DNA of 64,000 nt from Streptomyces sp. 11x1 (GTDB lineage Bacteria; Actinomycetota; Actinomycetes; Streptomycetales; Streptomycetaceae), in the NCBI RefSeq assembly GCF_032598905.1, contig NZ_CP122458.1, positions 8,643,001 to 8,707,000 of the forward strand, given 5' to 3'. The notes under the pieces were generated by a model. The model was given only the letters and a program-made list of their open reading frames with translations. It made no database searches and had not been told where the DNA came from. Shown here in pieces: positions 35,638 to 44,107 of this stretch. The translations under genes were made by a program, and so were the position numbers. Within the stretch, counting starts at the first letter, position 1, and each line of letters starts with the position of its first letter.

Positions 35638-35678
35638 CGGCCGTGGTGGGGGCTCGGGGGTCTTCCCCGCCACGGCCG
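35638..35678 (+). terminator. hairpin terminator
   Basis: CGGCCGTGGTGGGG pairs with CCCCGCCACGGCCG (14 pairs, one T-G) across a 13-base loop, 74 bp after the LLM gene. The rest of the 280-bp gap has only a short direct repeat (CAGGACCCCTGC twice at 35806-35829) before the next gene. Confidence 0.65.
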
Positions 35679-35844
35679 TCACGGAGGACAACGCGGCGCG
35701 ACCCGCTCGGTTACGCGTTCGCGCCGCCCCGGCATCCTTCGTTCGGCGGATTTGTCCGACACAGCTGTTGCCCGGCTCCTGATACCCCATTTGACTCGTT
35801 TTCTGCAGGACCCCTGCCAGGACCCCTGCAGAGAGGTGCCTCAG

Positions 35845-36633
35845 ATGCTTTCGGCCAAGAGTCTCTTCCAGGAGATCGTCGACAACGACGAGTCGTTCCG
35901 GCTGTTCTGTTCGATCGCCGCCAGCGGCGAGACACAGGGCGGCTGGGAGAACGCGCGCATCGCGGCGCTCGTCCCGCAGAGCGAGCGCGCACTCGCACCG
36001 AAGATCACCCGCCACGGCGCGGACGAGGACAAACACGGGCGGATCTTCAACGCCCTCATGAAGAAGCGCGGCCTCCGACCGGTGGAGGTCCCGCCCGAGA
36101 CCGACTACACGATGCTCCTCGAACGCCGCGGCATCGGCCTCGCGCACGAGAAGCTCAAGGCCGACCAGGCCCTGACGCTGCGCGACATCATCGTCTACCT
36201 GTCCCACAGCCGGATCACCGAACAGCGAGCCGCCGACCAGATGGTGATGCTCCGCAAGCACTTCGCGGACCACCCCGAGATCGGCAAGGCCGTCCGGATG
36301 ATCTCCGACGACGAGGACAACCACCTCGCGTACACCCACGAGGAACTGCTGCGCTACGCGGCCGCCGGACACGGCCGCCTGATCCAGCGGACCCTGCGCG
36401 AGTGCGCCCTCGCCGAGATCGCCGTGTACCGGGACGTCAGCCTCGCCGTGATGGACCGCATGGGGCGCGTCCTCGGCTGGCCGAAGGCGAAGGCCGCCGT
36501 CCTCGCGGCGGGCATCCACGCCGTGTACGCCTACGAGCGGGCCTTCGGCTGGCGCCGCATGGTGACCCTGGCGATGCCGGAACGCCGTGACGCCCTGGGC
36601 GGACCGGCGACCGCGGCCCCGGAGTTCGCCTGA
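35845..36633 (+). CDS. ferritin-like domain protein
   Basis: The product is a 262-residue all-helical protein with two acidic metal-binding-like motifs, ITRHGADEDKHGRIF and ISDDEDNHLAYTHEELL, each with the E/DxxH pattern of diiron four-helix bundles. There is no signal peptide. ATG 35845 has GAGAGG upstream. It is monocistronic, ended by a hairpin, and convergent with corA. It may be a diiron oxidase/hydroxylase or iron-handling protein; no partner reductase is near. Confidence 0.8.
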   Translation: MLSAKSLFQEIVDNDESFRLFCSIAASGETQGGWENARIAALVPQSERALAPKITRHGADEDKHGRIFNALMKKRGLRPVEVPPETDYTMLLERRGIGLAHEKLKADQALTLRDIIVYLSHSRITEQRAADQMVMLRKHFADHPEIGKAVRMISDDEDNHLAYTHEELLRYAAAGHGRLIQRTLRECALAEIAVYRDVSLAVMDRMGRVLGWPKAKAAVLAAGIHAVYAYERAFGWRRMVTLAMPERRDALGGPATAAPEFA

Positions 36634-36646
36634 GCGCCTCGCGCAC

Positions 36647-36693
36647 CCGTACGCGCGCGTGGGGCGCCGATGCTCGCCCACGCGCGCGTACGG
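36647..36693. terminator. bidirectional hairpin terminator
   Basis: A perfect 17-bp stem (CCGTACGCGCGCGTGGG) with a 13-base loop separates the convergent ferritin-like and corA genes. Confidence 0.82.
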
Positions 36694-36731
36694 CACGAGG
36701 AGCGGCACACGGCTGCGTGGGGTCCTCAGGG

Positions 36732-37715
36732 CTACAGCCAGCCCCGCCGCTTGAAGAGCCGGTACACCAGCACCTCCGTCATGACCATCAGCGCCATCAG
36801 CGCCGGGTACGACCACACCCAGCGCAGTTCGGGCATGTGCTCGAAGTTCATGCCGTAGACACCGGCGGCCATCGTCGGGATCGCGGCCATCGCCGCCCAG
36901 GCCGAGATCTTCCGCATGTCGTCGTTCTGGCGGAGGCTCATCTGCGCGAGATGGGCGGAGAGGATGTCGGAGACCAACCGGTCCAGGCCCTCGACGGACT
37001 CGTTGACGCGGGTGAGGTGGTCGTTGACGTCACGGAAGAAGGGCTGGGTCTTCTCCTCGACGAAGGGCACCGCGAGGGTGGAGGTGCCGGTGCCCGACAG
37101 CCGGACGAGCGGTGCGGCGAGCGGGCCGGTGGCGCGGCGGAACTCCAGGACCTGGCGTTTGAAGGTGTAGATCCGGGACGCCGTGTTCCGTGAGCCGCCG
37201 ACGTCGGGGGAGAAGACCTCCGTCTCCAGTTCCTCCAGGTCGGTCTGGAGCTCGGTCGCCACCTCCAGATAGTGGTCGACCGTGGCGTCCGTGATCGCGT
37301 ACAGCACGGACGTGGGCCCCTTCCCGAGCAGTTCGGGCTCCTGCTCCAGGCGCCGTCGTACGACCCCCAGGGGGGAGCCGTCGCCGTGGCGGACGGTCAC
37401 GACGAAGGCGTGGCCGAGGAAGACCATCACCTCACCGCTGGTCACGGTGTCACTGGCCGGCTCGTACACGACCGGCTTGAGGACCATGAACAGCGAGTCG
37501 TCGTACACCTCCAGCTTGGGCCGCTGGTGGGCCTTCAGGGCGTCCTCCACGGCCAGCGGATGCAGTGCGAACTCCTCGGTGACCAGGGCGAACTCCTTCT
37601 CCGACGGCTCGTGCAGGCCGATCCACACGAAGCCGCCCGAGGCACGGGCGTCGGAGAGGTCGTCGGGGCCCTCGGTGCGGTGCCCGTCGCGGTAGACGGC
37701 GCAGTCGACGATCAC
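36732..37715 (-). CDS. corA: CorA family magnesium/cobalt transporter
   Basis: The 327-residue channel protein has a large cytoplasmic N-terminal domain (FVWIGLHEPSEKEF, HPLAVEDALKAHQRPKLE) and two C-terminal membrane helices. The selectivity motif YGMNFEHMPE (GMN at 288-290) is intact. It starts at GTG 37715 behind GAAAGGAA. Upstream lies a 4-unit 14-bp tandem repeat shared with the divergent phosphatase gene promoter region. Confidence 0.93.
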   Translation of the reverse strand: MIVDCAVYRDGHRTEGPDDLSDARASGGFVWIGLHEPSEKEFALVTEEFALHPLAVEDALKAHQRPKLEVYDDSLFMVLKPVVYEPASDTVTSGEVMVFLGHAFVVTVRHGDGSPLGVVRRRLEQEPELLGKGPTSVLYAITDATVDHYLEVATELQTDLEELETEVFSPDVGGSRNTASRIYTFKRQVLEFRRATGPLAAPLVRLSGTGTSTLAVPFVEEKTQPFFRDVNDHLTRVNESVEGLDRLVSDILSAHLAQMSLRQNDDMRKISAWAAMAAIPTMAAGVYGMNFEHMPELRWVWSYPALMALMVMTEVLVYRLFKRRGWL

Positions 37716-37737
37716 GGGGAGTTCCTTTCGCAGGGCC

Positions 37738-37793
37738 TTGTCCACGGAGCCCTGTGCACGGAGCCTTGTGCACGGAGCGTTGTCCACAGGGCC
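37738..37793. repeat. four tandem 14-bp repeats, each starting with a DnaA-box-like 9-mer
   Basis: Units begin at 37738, 37752, 37766 and 37780: TTGTCCACGGAGCC, CTGTGCACGGAGCC, TTGTGCACGGAGCG, TTGTCCACAGGGCC. The last contains the perfect box TTGTCCACA and the first a one-base variant. They fill most of the 115-bp divergent gap between corA and the histidine phosphatase gene. Confidence 0.8.
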
Positions 37794-37830
37794 GGGGGCG
37801 TGCGTCGGGCGGGCGTCTAGGCTGGGGCGC

Positions 37831-38517
37831 ATGCCCACGTTGATCCTTGTCCGGCACGGACGTTCCACCGCCAACACCGAGGGCGTGCTCGCCGGGTGGA
37901 CGCCCGGGGTCGCGCTCGACGAGCGAGGCGCCGCGCAGGCCGCGGCGCTGCCCGGCCGCCTCGCCGGGCTGCCGATCGCCGAGGTCGTCACCAGCCCGCT
38001 CCAGCGTTGCCAGGAGACGGTCCGGCCGCTGCTGGACGCCCGGCCCGGTCTCGCCGCGCACACCGACGAGCGCATCGGCGAGTGCGACTACGGCGACTGG
38101 TCCGGCCGCAAGCTCGCCGAGTTGAACGACGAGCCGCTGATGGAGGTCGTCCAGGCGCATCCGACGGCGGCCGCGTTCCCCGGCGGGGAGTCGATGCGGG
38201 CCATGCAGCACCGGGCCGCGGAGGCGGTCCGCGAGTGGAACGCGCGCGTGGAGCGCGAGCACGGTGCCGACGCCGTGTACGTGATGTGCTCGCACGGCGA
38301 CATCATCAAGTCGCTCGTCGCCGACGCACTCGGACTTCATCTGGACCTCTTCCAGCGGATCTCTGTCGAACCGTGTTCCATCACCGCGATCCGTTACACC
38401 CGACTCAGGCCGTTTCTCGTCCGTCTCGGCGACACCGGGGACTTCTCGTCCCTGGCGCCGCGCGAGGAGCCCCCGAGCGGTGACGCGACCGTGGGGGGCG
38501 GTGCGGGGGCACCGTGA
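37831..38517 (+). CDS. histidine phosphatase family protein (MSMEG_4193-type phosphomutase)
   Basis: The 228-residue phosphatase/phosphomutase fold protein has the catalytic His9 in LVRHGRSTAN, the second Arg in TSPLQRCQET, Glu in IGECDYGDWSGR and His in MCSHGDIIKSL. This subfamily (MSMEG_4193) regularly precedes DUF3090 and the SCO1664-like kinase in actinobacteria. A -10-like TAGGCT ends 7 bp before ATG 37831 and no ribosome binding site is seen, which suggests a leaderless transcript. The substrate is unknown. Confidence 0.9.
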   Translation: MPTLILVRHGRSTANTEGVLAGWTPGVALDERGAAQAAALPGRLAGLPIAEVVTSPLQRCQETVRPLLDARPGLAAHTDERIGECDYGDWSGRKLAELNDEPLMEVVQAHPTAAAFPGGESMRAMQHRAAEAVREWNARVEREHGADAVYVMCSHGDIIKSLVADALGLHLDLFQRISVEPCSITAIRYTRLRPFLVRLGDTGDFSSLAPREEPPSGDATVGGGAGAP

Positions 38518-38614
38518 TCGTCAACCGCAGTAGGGTGAAGCGGTCGCGGCGGCACTGAACCCCCTCAGCAGCCGGCGCGGTCGGTCCCGACGTCGATTCC
38601 AATGGAGACAGGAC

Positions 38615-39205
38615 GTGTCCCGTCAGGTGTTCCTCTACGACCCCCCGGACCGCTTCGTGGCCGGTACGGTCGGGCTGCCCGGGCGCCGTACCTTCTTCCT
38701 GCAGGCCTCCTCCGGGCAGCGTGTCACCAGCGTCGCCCTGGAGAAGACCCAGGTCGCCGCGCTCGCCGAGCGCATGGACGAACTGCTGGACGAGGTCGTG
38801 CGGCGCAGCGGCGGCAGCGCCGCGGTGCCGGCCGTCGCTCCCACCGAGGTGTCGGACACGGCACCGCTGGAGACCCCCGTCGAGGAGGAGTTCCGGGTCG
38901 GCACCATGGCACTGGCCTGGGACGGCGACGAGGAGCGGATGATCGTCGAGGCCCAGGCCCTGGTCGAGCTGGACGCCGACTCCGAGGAGGACCTCGCGGA
39001 GGCGGAGGAGCGGATGCTCCAGGACGAGGAGAACGGCCCGCCGATGCTCCGTGTCCGCCTCACCGGCACCCAGGCCCGCGCCTTCGCCAAGCGCGCGCTC
39101 GACGTCGTCAACGCGGGGCGCCCGCCGTGCCCGCTGTGCAGTCTGCCGCTCGACCCGGAAGGACACGTATGTCCGCGCCAGAACGGATACCGGCGCGGGG
39201 AGTGA
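38615..39205 (+). CDS. DUF3090 family protein
   Basis: The product is a 196-residue actinobacterial protein of the DUF3090 family (MSRQVFLYDPPDRFVAGTVG, then GRRTFFLQASSGQRVTSV). The C terminus has a zinc-binding-like CPLCSLPLDPEGHVCP. Acidic residues are frequent in the middle. It starts at GTG 38615 with GGAGACAGGA. The next gene starts inside its last 37 bases, so the two are coupled. Function unknown; always in the company of the MSMEG_4193 phosphatase and kinase-like gene. Confidence 0.9.
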   Translation: MSRQVFLYDPPDRFVAGTVGLPGRRTFFLQASSGQRVTSVALEKTQVAALAERMDELLDEVVRRSGGSAAVPAVAPTEVSDTAPLETPVEEEFRVGTMALAWDGDEERMIVEAQALVELDADSEEDLAEAEERMLQDEENGPPMLRVRLTGTQARAFAKRALDVVNAGRPPCPLCSLPLDPEGHVCPRQNGYRRGE

Positions 39206-40026
39206 CCTCCTCCGCCGAGCCGTCGCCCACCCCGTCGGTCGAGCAGTCGGTCACCTTGCTGGCCGAGGGCGAGCTGACCGTGCGCGGCCAGGTGCGGGAG
39301 GCGTCCAACGCGGTGCTGTACTGCACGGTCGCGCACGAGGGCCGCGAGGCAGCCTGTGTCTACAAGCCCGTCGCCGGGGAGCGGCCCCTGTGGGACTTCC
39401 CCGACGGGACGCTCGCGCAGCGGGAGGTCGCCGCGTACGAGGTGTCCGAGGCGACCGGCTGGGGGCTCGTCCCGCCCACCGTGCTGAGGGAGGGGCCGTA
39501 CGGGCAGGGCATGTGCCAGCTGTGGATCGAGGGCGTGCCCGGGACCGAGCTGCTGGCCCTCGTCGACGGCGAGGAGGCCGGGGAAGGCTGGAAGGCCGTC
39601 GGCTTCGCGGAGGTCGGGGACGGCGAGACCGCGCTCCTCGTGCACGCCGACGACCAGCGGCTGCGGCGGCTCGCCGTCCTCGACGCGGTCGTCAACAACG
39701 CCGACCGCAAGGGCGGGCACCTCCTGCCCGCCGCGGAGGGACGGCTCTACGGCATCGACCACGGAGTGACCTTCAGCGTCGAGAACAAGCTGCGGACGCT
39801 GCTGTGGGGCTGGGCGGGGGAGACGCTCACCGAGGAGGCCGTGGACGTCCTGGAGCGGCTGCGGGACGCGCTCGGGGAGGGCGGGGCGCTGGCGGCGAAA
39901 CTCGTCGCGTTGATCACACCGGCCGAACTGGACGCCACGCGCGAACGGGTGGCCGCGCTCCTGAAGAGCGGACGCCACCCGGAGCCGAGCGGCGAGTGGC
40001 CGGCGATCCCCTGGCCCCCGGTCTGA
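39169..40026 (+). CDS. SCO1664 family kinase-like protein
   Basis: The product has 285 residues and a PI3/4-kinase/HipA-like fold. AACVYKPVAGERPLWDFPDG suggests the ATP-binding Lys, AVLDAVVNNADRKGGHLLP the catalytic loop (D, N, D) and LYGIDHGVTFS the metal-binding DHG. It begins at ATG 39169, 37 bp before the end of DUF3090 and with GAAGGA upstream. The cluster ends just before mshC. The phosphorylated target is not known. Confidence 0.88.
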   Translation: MSAPERIPARGVTSSAEPSPTPSVEQSVTLLAEGELTVRGQVREASNAVLYCTVAHEGREAACVYKPVAGERPLWDFPDGTLAQREVAAYEVSEATGWGLVPPTVLREGPYGQGMCQLWIEGVPGTELLALVDGEEAGEGWKAVGFAEVGDGETALLVHADDQRLRRLAVLDAVVNNADRKGGHLLPAAEGRLYGIDHGVTFSVENKLRTLLWGWAGETLTEEAVDVLERLRDALGEGGALAAKLVALITPAELDATRERVAALLKSGRHPEPSGEWPAIPWPPV

Positions 40027-40052
40027 GGGCACCCGTGCCGGCCCCGCTCCCC

Positions 40053-40085
40053 GTCAGGGGCGCGGAGAACTGCGCGATCAGCCAC
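40053..40085. repeat. REP-like repeat copy, inverted
   Basis: GTCAGGGGCGCGGAGAACTG followed by CGCGATCAGCCAC lies between the kinase-like gene and mshC, in a 147-bp gap. Confidence 0.65.
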
Positions 40086-40173
40086 CTACCTGGGCGCGGT
40101 CGCAGAACAGGGCGTACCCCCGAGTGCTCAGGCGCCCGGCATAGCCGCTCAGCGATCGGGTTAGGCTCGTGGC

Positions 40174-41403
40174 ATGCATGCCTGGCCCGCTTCTGAGGTC
40201 CCCGCCCTGCCCGGCAAGGGCCGCGACCTTCGGATCCACGACACCGCGACCGATGGGCTCATCACCCTTGACCCCGGTCCCGTCGCCCGTATCTACGTCT
40301 GCGGTATCACCCCGTACGACGCAACCCACATGGGTCACGCGGCGACCTACAACGCGTTCGACCTCGTTCAGCGCGTGTGGCTCGACACCAAGCGGCAGGT
40401 TCACTACGTCCAGAACGTGACGGACATCGACGACCCCCTGCTGGAGCGGGCCGAGCGCGACGCCATCGACTGGGTGGCCCTCGCCGAGAAGGAGACCGCC
40501 CTCTTCCGCGAGGACATGACCGCCCTGCGGATGCTCCCGCCCCGCCACTACATCGGCGCGGTCGAGGCCATCCCCGGCATCGTCCCGCTCGTCGAACGGC
40601 TCCGTGACTCCGGCGCCGCGTACGAACTCGAAGGGGACATCTACTTCTCCGTCGAGTCCGACCCGGACTTCGGCAAGGTCTCGCGCCTCGACGCGGCCAC
40701 GATGCGGCTGCTCTCCGCCGAGCGCGGCGGCGATCCGGACCGGCCGGGCAAGAAGAACCCCCTCGACCCCATGCTCTGGATGGCCGCACGCGAGGGCGAG
40801 CCCAGCTGGGACGGCGGCTCCCTCGGACGCGGCAGGCCCGGCTGGCACATCGAGTGCGTCGCCATCGCCCTCGACCACCTCGGCATGGGCTTCGACGTGC
40901 AGGGCGGCGGCTCCGACCTCGCCTTCCCGCACCACGAGATGGGCGCCTCGCACGCGCAGGCGCTGACCGGCGAGTTCCCCATGGCCAAGGCGTACGTCCA
41001 CGCCGGGATGGTCGCGCTGCACGGCGAGAAGATGTCGAAGTCCAAGGGCAACCTGGTCTTCGTCTCCGCGCTCCGCCGCGACGGGGTCGACCCGGCCGCG
41101 ATACGGCTCGCGCTCCTCGCCCACCACTACCGCTCCGACTGGGAGTGGACCGATCAGGTGCTCCAGGACGCCGTGGCCCGCCTCGACCGGTGGCGCGCCG
41201 CCGTCTCCCGGCCCGACGGGCCGCCCGCCGAGGCCCTGGTCGAGGAGATGCGCGAGGCCCTCGCGAACGACCTGGACGCGCCCACCGCGCTCGCCGCGGT
41301 CGACCGCTGGGCCGCCCTCCAGCAGGAGCGGGGCGGCACGGACGAGGGCGCGCCCGGTGTGGTGTCGCGCGCCGTGGACGCGCTCCTCGGCGTGGCCCTG
41401 TGA
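40174..41403 (+). CDS. mshC: cysteine--1-D-myo-inosityl 2-amino-2-deoxy-alpha-D-glucopyranoside ligase
   Basis: The 409-residue MshC ligates cysteine to glucosaminyl-inositol in an ATP-dependent step of mycothiol synthesis, in the cytoplasm. It is a class I aminoacyl-tRNA-synthetase-like enzyme related to Cys[16 protein letters not shown] (zinc Cys and HIGH-like), [30 protein letters not shown] and KMSKSKGN. A -10-like TAGGCT lies 6 bp before ATG 40174 with no ribosome binding site, so the message may be leaderless; a second ATG follows at 40178 out of frame. The length and motifs separate it from cysS. Confidence 0.95.
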   Translation: MHAWPASEVPALPGKGRDLRIHDTATDGLITLDPGPVARIYVCGITPYDATHMGHAATYNAFDLVQRVWLDTKRQVHYVQNVTDIDDPLLERAERDAIDWVALAEKETALFREDMTALRMLPPRHYIGAVEAIPGIVPLVERLRDSGAAYELEGDIYFSVESDPDFGKVSRLDAATMRLLSAERGGDPDRPGKKNPLDPMLWMAAREGEPSWDGGSLGRGRPGWHIECVAIALDHLGMGFDVQGGGSDLAFPHHEMGASHAQALTGEFPMAKAYVHAGMVALHGEKMSKSKGNLVFVSALRRDGVDPAAIRLALLAHHYRSDWEWTDQVLQDAVARLDRWRAAVSRPDGPPAEALVEEMREALANDLDAPTALAAVDRWAALQQERGGTDEGAPGVVSRAVDALLGVAL

Positions 41404-41491
41404 AGCCGTTGCAGTAACGACTCTGCACAGGCGTCACCGAAGAACGACCCCGGCGCACGCGTCGCCCAGGCCACACGCGTCGGAGGGACAT

Positions 41492-41531
41492 CGACGGGGC
41501 GCGTCCTCCGACCGGAGGACGCGCCCCGTCG
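41492..41531 (+). terminator. mshC terminator
   Basis: A perfect 18-bp stem (GACGGGGCGCGTCCTCC core) with a 4-base loop lies 89 bp after mshC. The remaining bases to 41809 contain no gene I can support. Confidence 0.75.
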
Positions 41532-41809
41532 CCATGCGGCAGGGCCGCTCGCGGGGCGGGCGGCGGGATCCCGCCGCGCCGGACACGAAGACGTGGTGCC
41601 AGAACAGCAGTTCGGGGGGGCGGGGGAGGAGCTGATCGGCCGAGCCGACCGGACCGTCACCATCCCGGCCGCGCGTCGTCCCCGGGCTGTCAAGGCGCTG
41701 TCGGTCGACGGGCGAAGGGCTGCGGGGCCGGTCGGCATGTGATGGGGTGACAGACGTCAGTTGAAGCCGGACCGGCCAGCTGCCGGTCCCTTCGTGGAAG
41801 GGACGCACA

Positions 41810-42811
41810 GTGGCACCCCCGCTCCCCCCGCACTCCCTCTCGGCTCGCCCCGCCCTCCACCTCAGTAGGCGAAGACTGCTCACGACGTCGGCCGCGACCG
41901 CCGGCGCGCTACTCGCCGGTGCCTCCGCCGCGTCCACCGCCACCGGCTCGGCCACCGGGGACCCGTGGCCCGACGTCATCCCCCTGCCGAACGGCTTCCG
42001 CCCCGAGGGCATCACCATCGGCACCGGCCCCTACGCCTACCTCGGCTCCCTGGGCGAGGGCTCGATCTACCGCGTCGACCTGCGCACCGGCGCGGGCCGC
42101 ATCGTCTCGGCGGGCCCCGGTACGCCCTCCGTGGGGCTCAAACTCGACGGCAGGGGGCGGCTGTTCGTCGCCGGGCGCGGTCAGGGCGCCCGGGTGGTGG
42201 ACGTCCGTACCGGCGCGATCATCGCCTCGTACACGCTCACCACCAGGACGCCGACCTTCGCCAACGGCGTCTTCCTCACCCCGGGCGCGGCCTGGTTCAC
42301 CGACTCGTTCCAGCCCGCCCTCTACGCCCTGCCGCTCGGCCGTGACGGCCGGCTGCCGGGTCCGGACGAGGTCGTCACGGTATCCCTGAGCGGCGCCTGG
42401 ACCCAGACGCCGGGCGAGACGGTCAACGCCAACGGCATCACCCGCACCCCGGACGGCAAGGCCCTCCTGGTCGTCCAGTCCGGTGTGGGCGGACTCCACC
42501 GGGTCAACCCGAGGACGGGCGTCACGACCCTCGTCGACCTGGGCGACGCGGCCCCCCTCACCAACGGCGACGGCCTGCTGCTGCTCGGTCGGCGGCTCTA
42601 CGTGGTGCAGAACCGGCAGAACGCGATCGACGTGTTCCACCTCTCGGCCGACGGTCGCAGCGGCATCTTCGAGGGCCGCCTCAGCGACGCCGACTTCGAC
42701 GTCCCGACGACGGTCGCGGCCCACAAGAACCGCCTGTACCTACCCAACGCCCGCTTCACGACCACTCCGACCCCGGAGACGACGTACGCGGTGGTGTCGA
42801 TCAAATGCTGA
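41810..42811 (+). CDS. secreted beta-propeller (SMP-30/gluconolactonase-like) protein
   Basis: The product has 333 residues. The N terminus has a Tat-type signal (SRRRLLTTSAATAGALLAGA). The rest shows repeated blade-like segments such as GSIYRVDLRTGAGRIVS, ARVVDVRTGAIIASY, GGLHRVNPRTGVTTLVDL and RRLYVVQNRQNAIDVF, as in six-bladed SMP-30/gluconolactonase or YncE-like propellers. Close relatives in Streptomyces are often labelled superoxide dismutase, which nothing here supports. GTG 41810 has GAAGGGA upstream. It is absent from the S. coelicolor order as I recall it, so it may be an insertion between mshC and the PAC2 gene. Confidence 0.85.
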   Translation: MAPPLPPHSLSARPALHLSRRRLLTTSAATAGALLAGASAASTATGSATGDPWPDVIPLPNGFRPEGITIGTGPYAYLGSLGEGSIYRVDLRTGAGRIVSAGPGTPSVGLKLDGRGRLFVAGRGQGARVVDVRTGAIIASYTLTTRTPTFANGVFLTPGAAWFTDSFQPALYALPLGRDGRLPGPDEVVTVSLSGAWTQTPGETVNANGITRTPDGKALLVVQSGVGGLHRVNPRTGVTTLVDLGDAAPLTNGDGLLLLGRRLYVVQNRQNAIDVFHLSADGRSGIFEGRLSDADFDVPTTVAAHKNRLYLPNARFTTTPTPETTYAVVSIKC

Positions 42812-42846
42812 GCGCCTGACAACTCCTGGTGCACTGTCCCGCGCCC

Positions 42847-42883
42847 TGAAAGGGGCGCGGGACAGTGCGCGACCAGCCACGAC
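42847..42883. repeat. REP-like repeat copy, inverted
   Basis: TGAAAGGGGCGCGGGACAGT followed by GCGCGACCAGCCACGAC lies between two convergent genes, in a 121-bp gap. Confidence 0.65.
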
Positions 42884-42932
42884 AAACTCGCAGATCGCGC
42901 GCAGCGTCACAGCAACGGCGTCCCCCGGAGTG

Positions 42933-43949
42933 CTACTCCTCCGACGAATCCTCGGCGTCGCTCTCGCCCTCGTCGGCGGCGTCAGGCCGAGCCGGCTTCG
43001 GCGGCCGCGTACGGCCACCGGGGTTCTCCTTCGGGTTCCACGCACCGGCCCCCGCGTCACCCCCGTCAGCCGTGACATGCCCCCCGGACGGACCGGCGGT
43101 GCCGGGCCCACCGTCACGGCGCCGCAGATACCGCTCGAACTCGCGAGCGATCGCCTCGCCCGACGCCTCCGGCAGCTCCGCCGTGTCCCGGGCCTCCTCC
43201 AGCGTCTGCACGTACTCGGCGACCTCGCTGTCCTCCGCCGCCAGCTGGTCCACGCCCACCTGCCATGCGCGCGCGTCCTCGGGCAGCTCACCCAGCGGGA
43301 TGCGTACGTCGATGAGGTCCTCCAGGCGGTTCAGGAGGGCCAGCGTCGCCTTGGGGTTCGGTGGCTGCGACACGTAGTGCGGCACCGCCGCCCAGAGCGA
43401 GACCGCGGGGACACCGGCGTGCGTGCACGCCTCCTGGAGGATGCCGACGATGCCCGTGGGGCCCTCGTACTTGGTCTCCTCCAGGTCCATCCGCTGCGCC
43501 AGGTCCGGGTCGGACGTGACACCGCTGACCGGGACCGGACGCGTGTGCGGGGTGTCGCCGAGCAGCGCGCCCAGCACGACCACCAGCTCCACGCCCAGCT
43601 CATGGGCGAAGCCCAGCAGCTCGTTGCAGAACGAGCGCCAGCGCATGGACGGCTCGATGCCCCGGACGAGTACGAGATCGCGGGGCTTGTCGCCGCCCAC
43701 CCTGACCACCGACAACCTTGTCGTCGGCCAGGTGATCTTCCGTACCCCGCCGTCCAGCCACACCGTGGGACGGTTCACCTGGAAGTCGTAGTAGTCCTCG
43801 GCGTCCAGCGCCGCGAACACCTCGCCCTTCCATTCCCGGTCCAGATGCGCGACCGCGGTGGAGGCGGCGTCGCCGGCGTCGTTCCAGCCTTCGAACGCGG
43901 CCACCATCACTGGGTCGATCAGCTCGGGAACCCCCTCCAGCTCGATCAC
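42933..43949 (-). CDS. parJ: PAC2 family protein (ParJ-like)
   Basis: The product has 338 residues with a PAC2 (proteasome assembly chaperone-like) domain: PVMVAAFEGWNDAGDAASTA, YYDFQVNRPTVWLDG, VLVRGIEPSMRWRSF, and VGILQEACTHAGVPAVSLWA. The C-terminal 60 residues are charged and disordered. GTG 43949 (VIELEGVPEL) is chosen because AAGGAGG lies just before. The S. coelicolor homologue at this position is ParJ, reported to bind ParA and influence chromosome segregation in sporulating hyphae. The symbol rests on synteny and family. Confidence 0.88.
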   Translation of the reverse strand: MIELEGVPELIDPVMVAAFEGWNDAGDAASTAVAHLDREWKGEVFAALDAEDYYDFQVNRPTVWLDGGVRKITWPTTRLSVVRVGGDKPRDLVLVRGIEPSMRWRSFCNELLGFAHELGVELVVVLGALLGDTPHTRPVPVSGVTSDPDLAQRMDLEETKYEGPTGIVGILQEACTHAGVPAVSLWAAVPHYVSQPPNPKATLALLNRLEDLIDVRIPLGELPEDARAWQVGVDQLAAEDSEVAEYVQTLEEARDTAELPEASGEAIAREFERYLRRRDGGPGTAGPSGGHVTADGGDAGAGAWNPKENPGGRTRPPKPARPDAADEGESDAEDSSEE

Positions 43950-44107
43950 CCAGCGCCTCCTTCCGACGTGCCCTCGCGTACGCCCCAACCTTACGGCGTG
44001 CCGAGGGGGCCTCCGCAGCCCCCTTGCACGGGGGAGTGAACGGATCACTGCCCCGTTCGCACGGCTCAAACACGCGTCGGCGGCCGGAGCATCAGGTGAT
44101 CAACTTC

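Noticed and set aside
41522..41742. Small plus-strand frame ending AAGPVGM before the propeller gene
   Set aside because: About 83 percent G/C-ending codons, no good ribosome binding site or start, no recognisable family. The part before it overlaps the mshC terminator.
41810..42811. Superoxide dismutase annotation for the secreted propeller protein
   Set aside because: No metal-ligand pattern of any superoxide dismutase is present; the repeats fit an SMP-30/YncE-like propeller.
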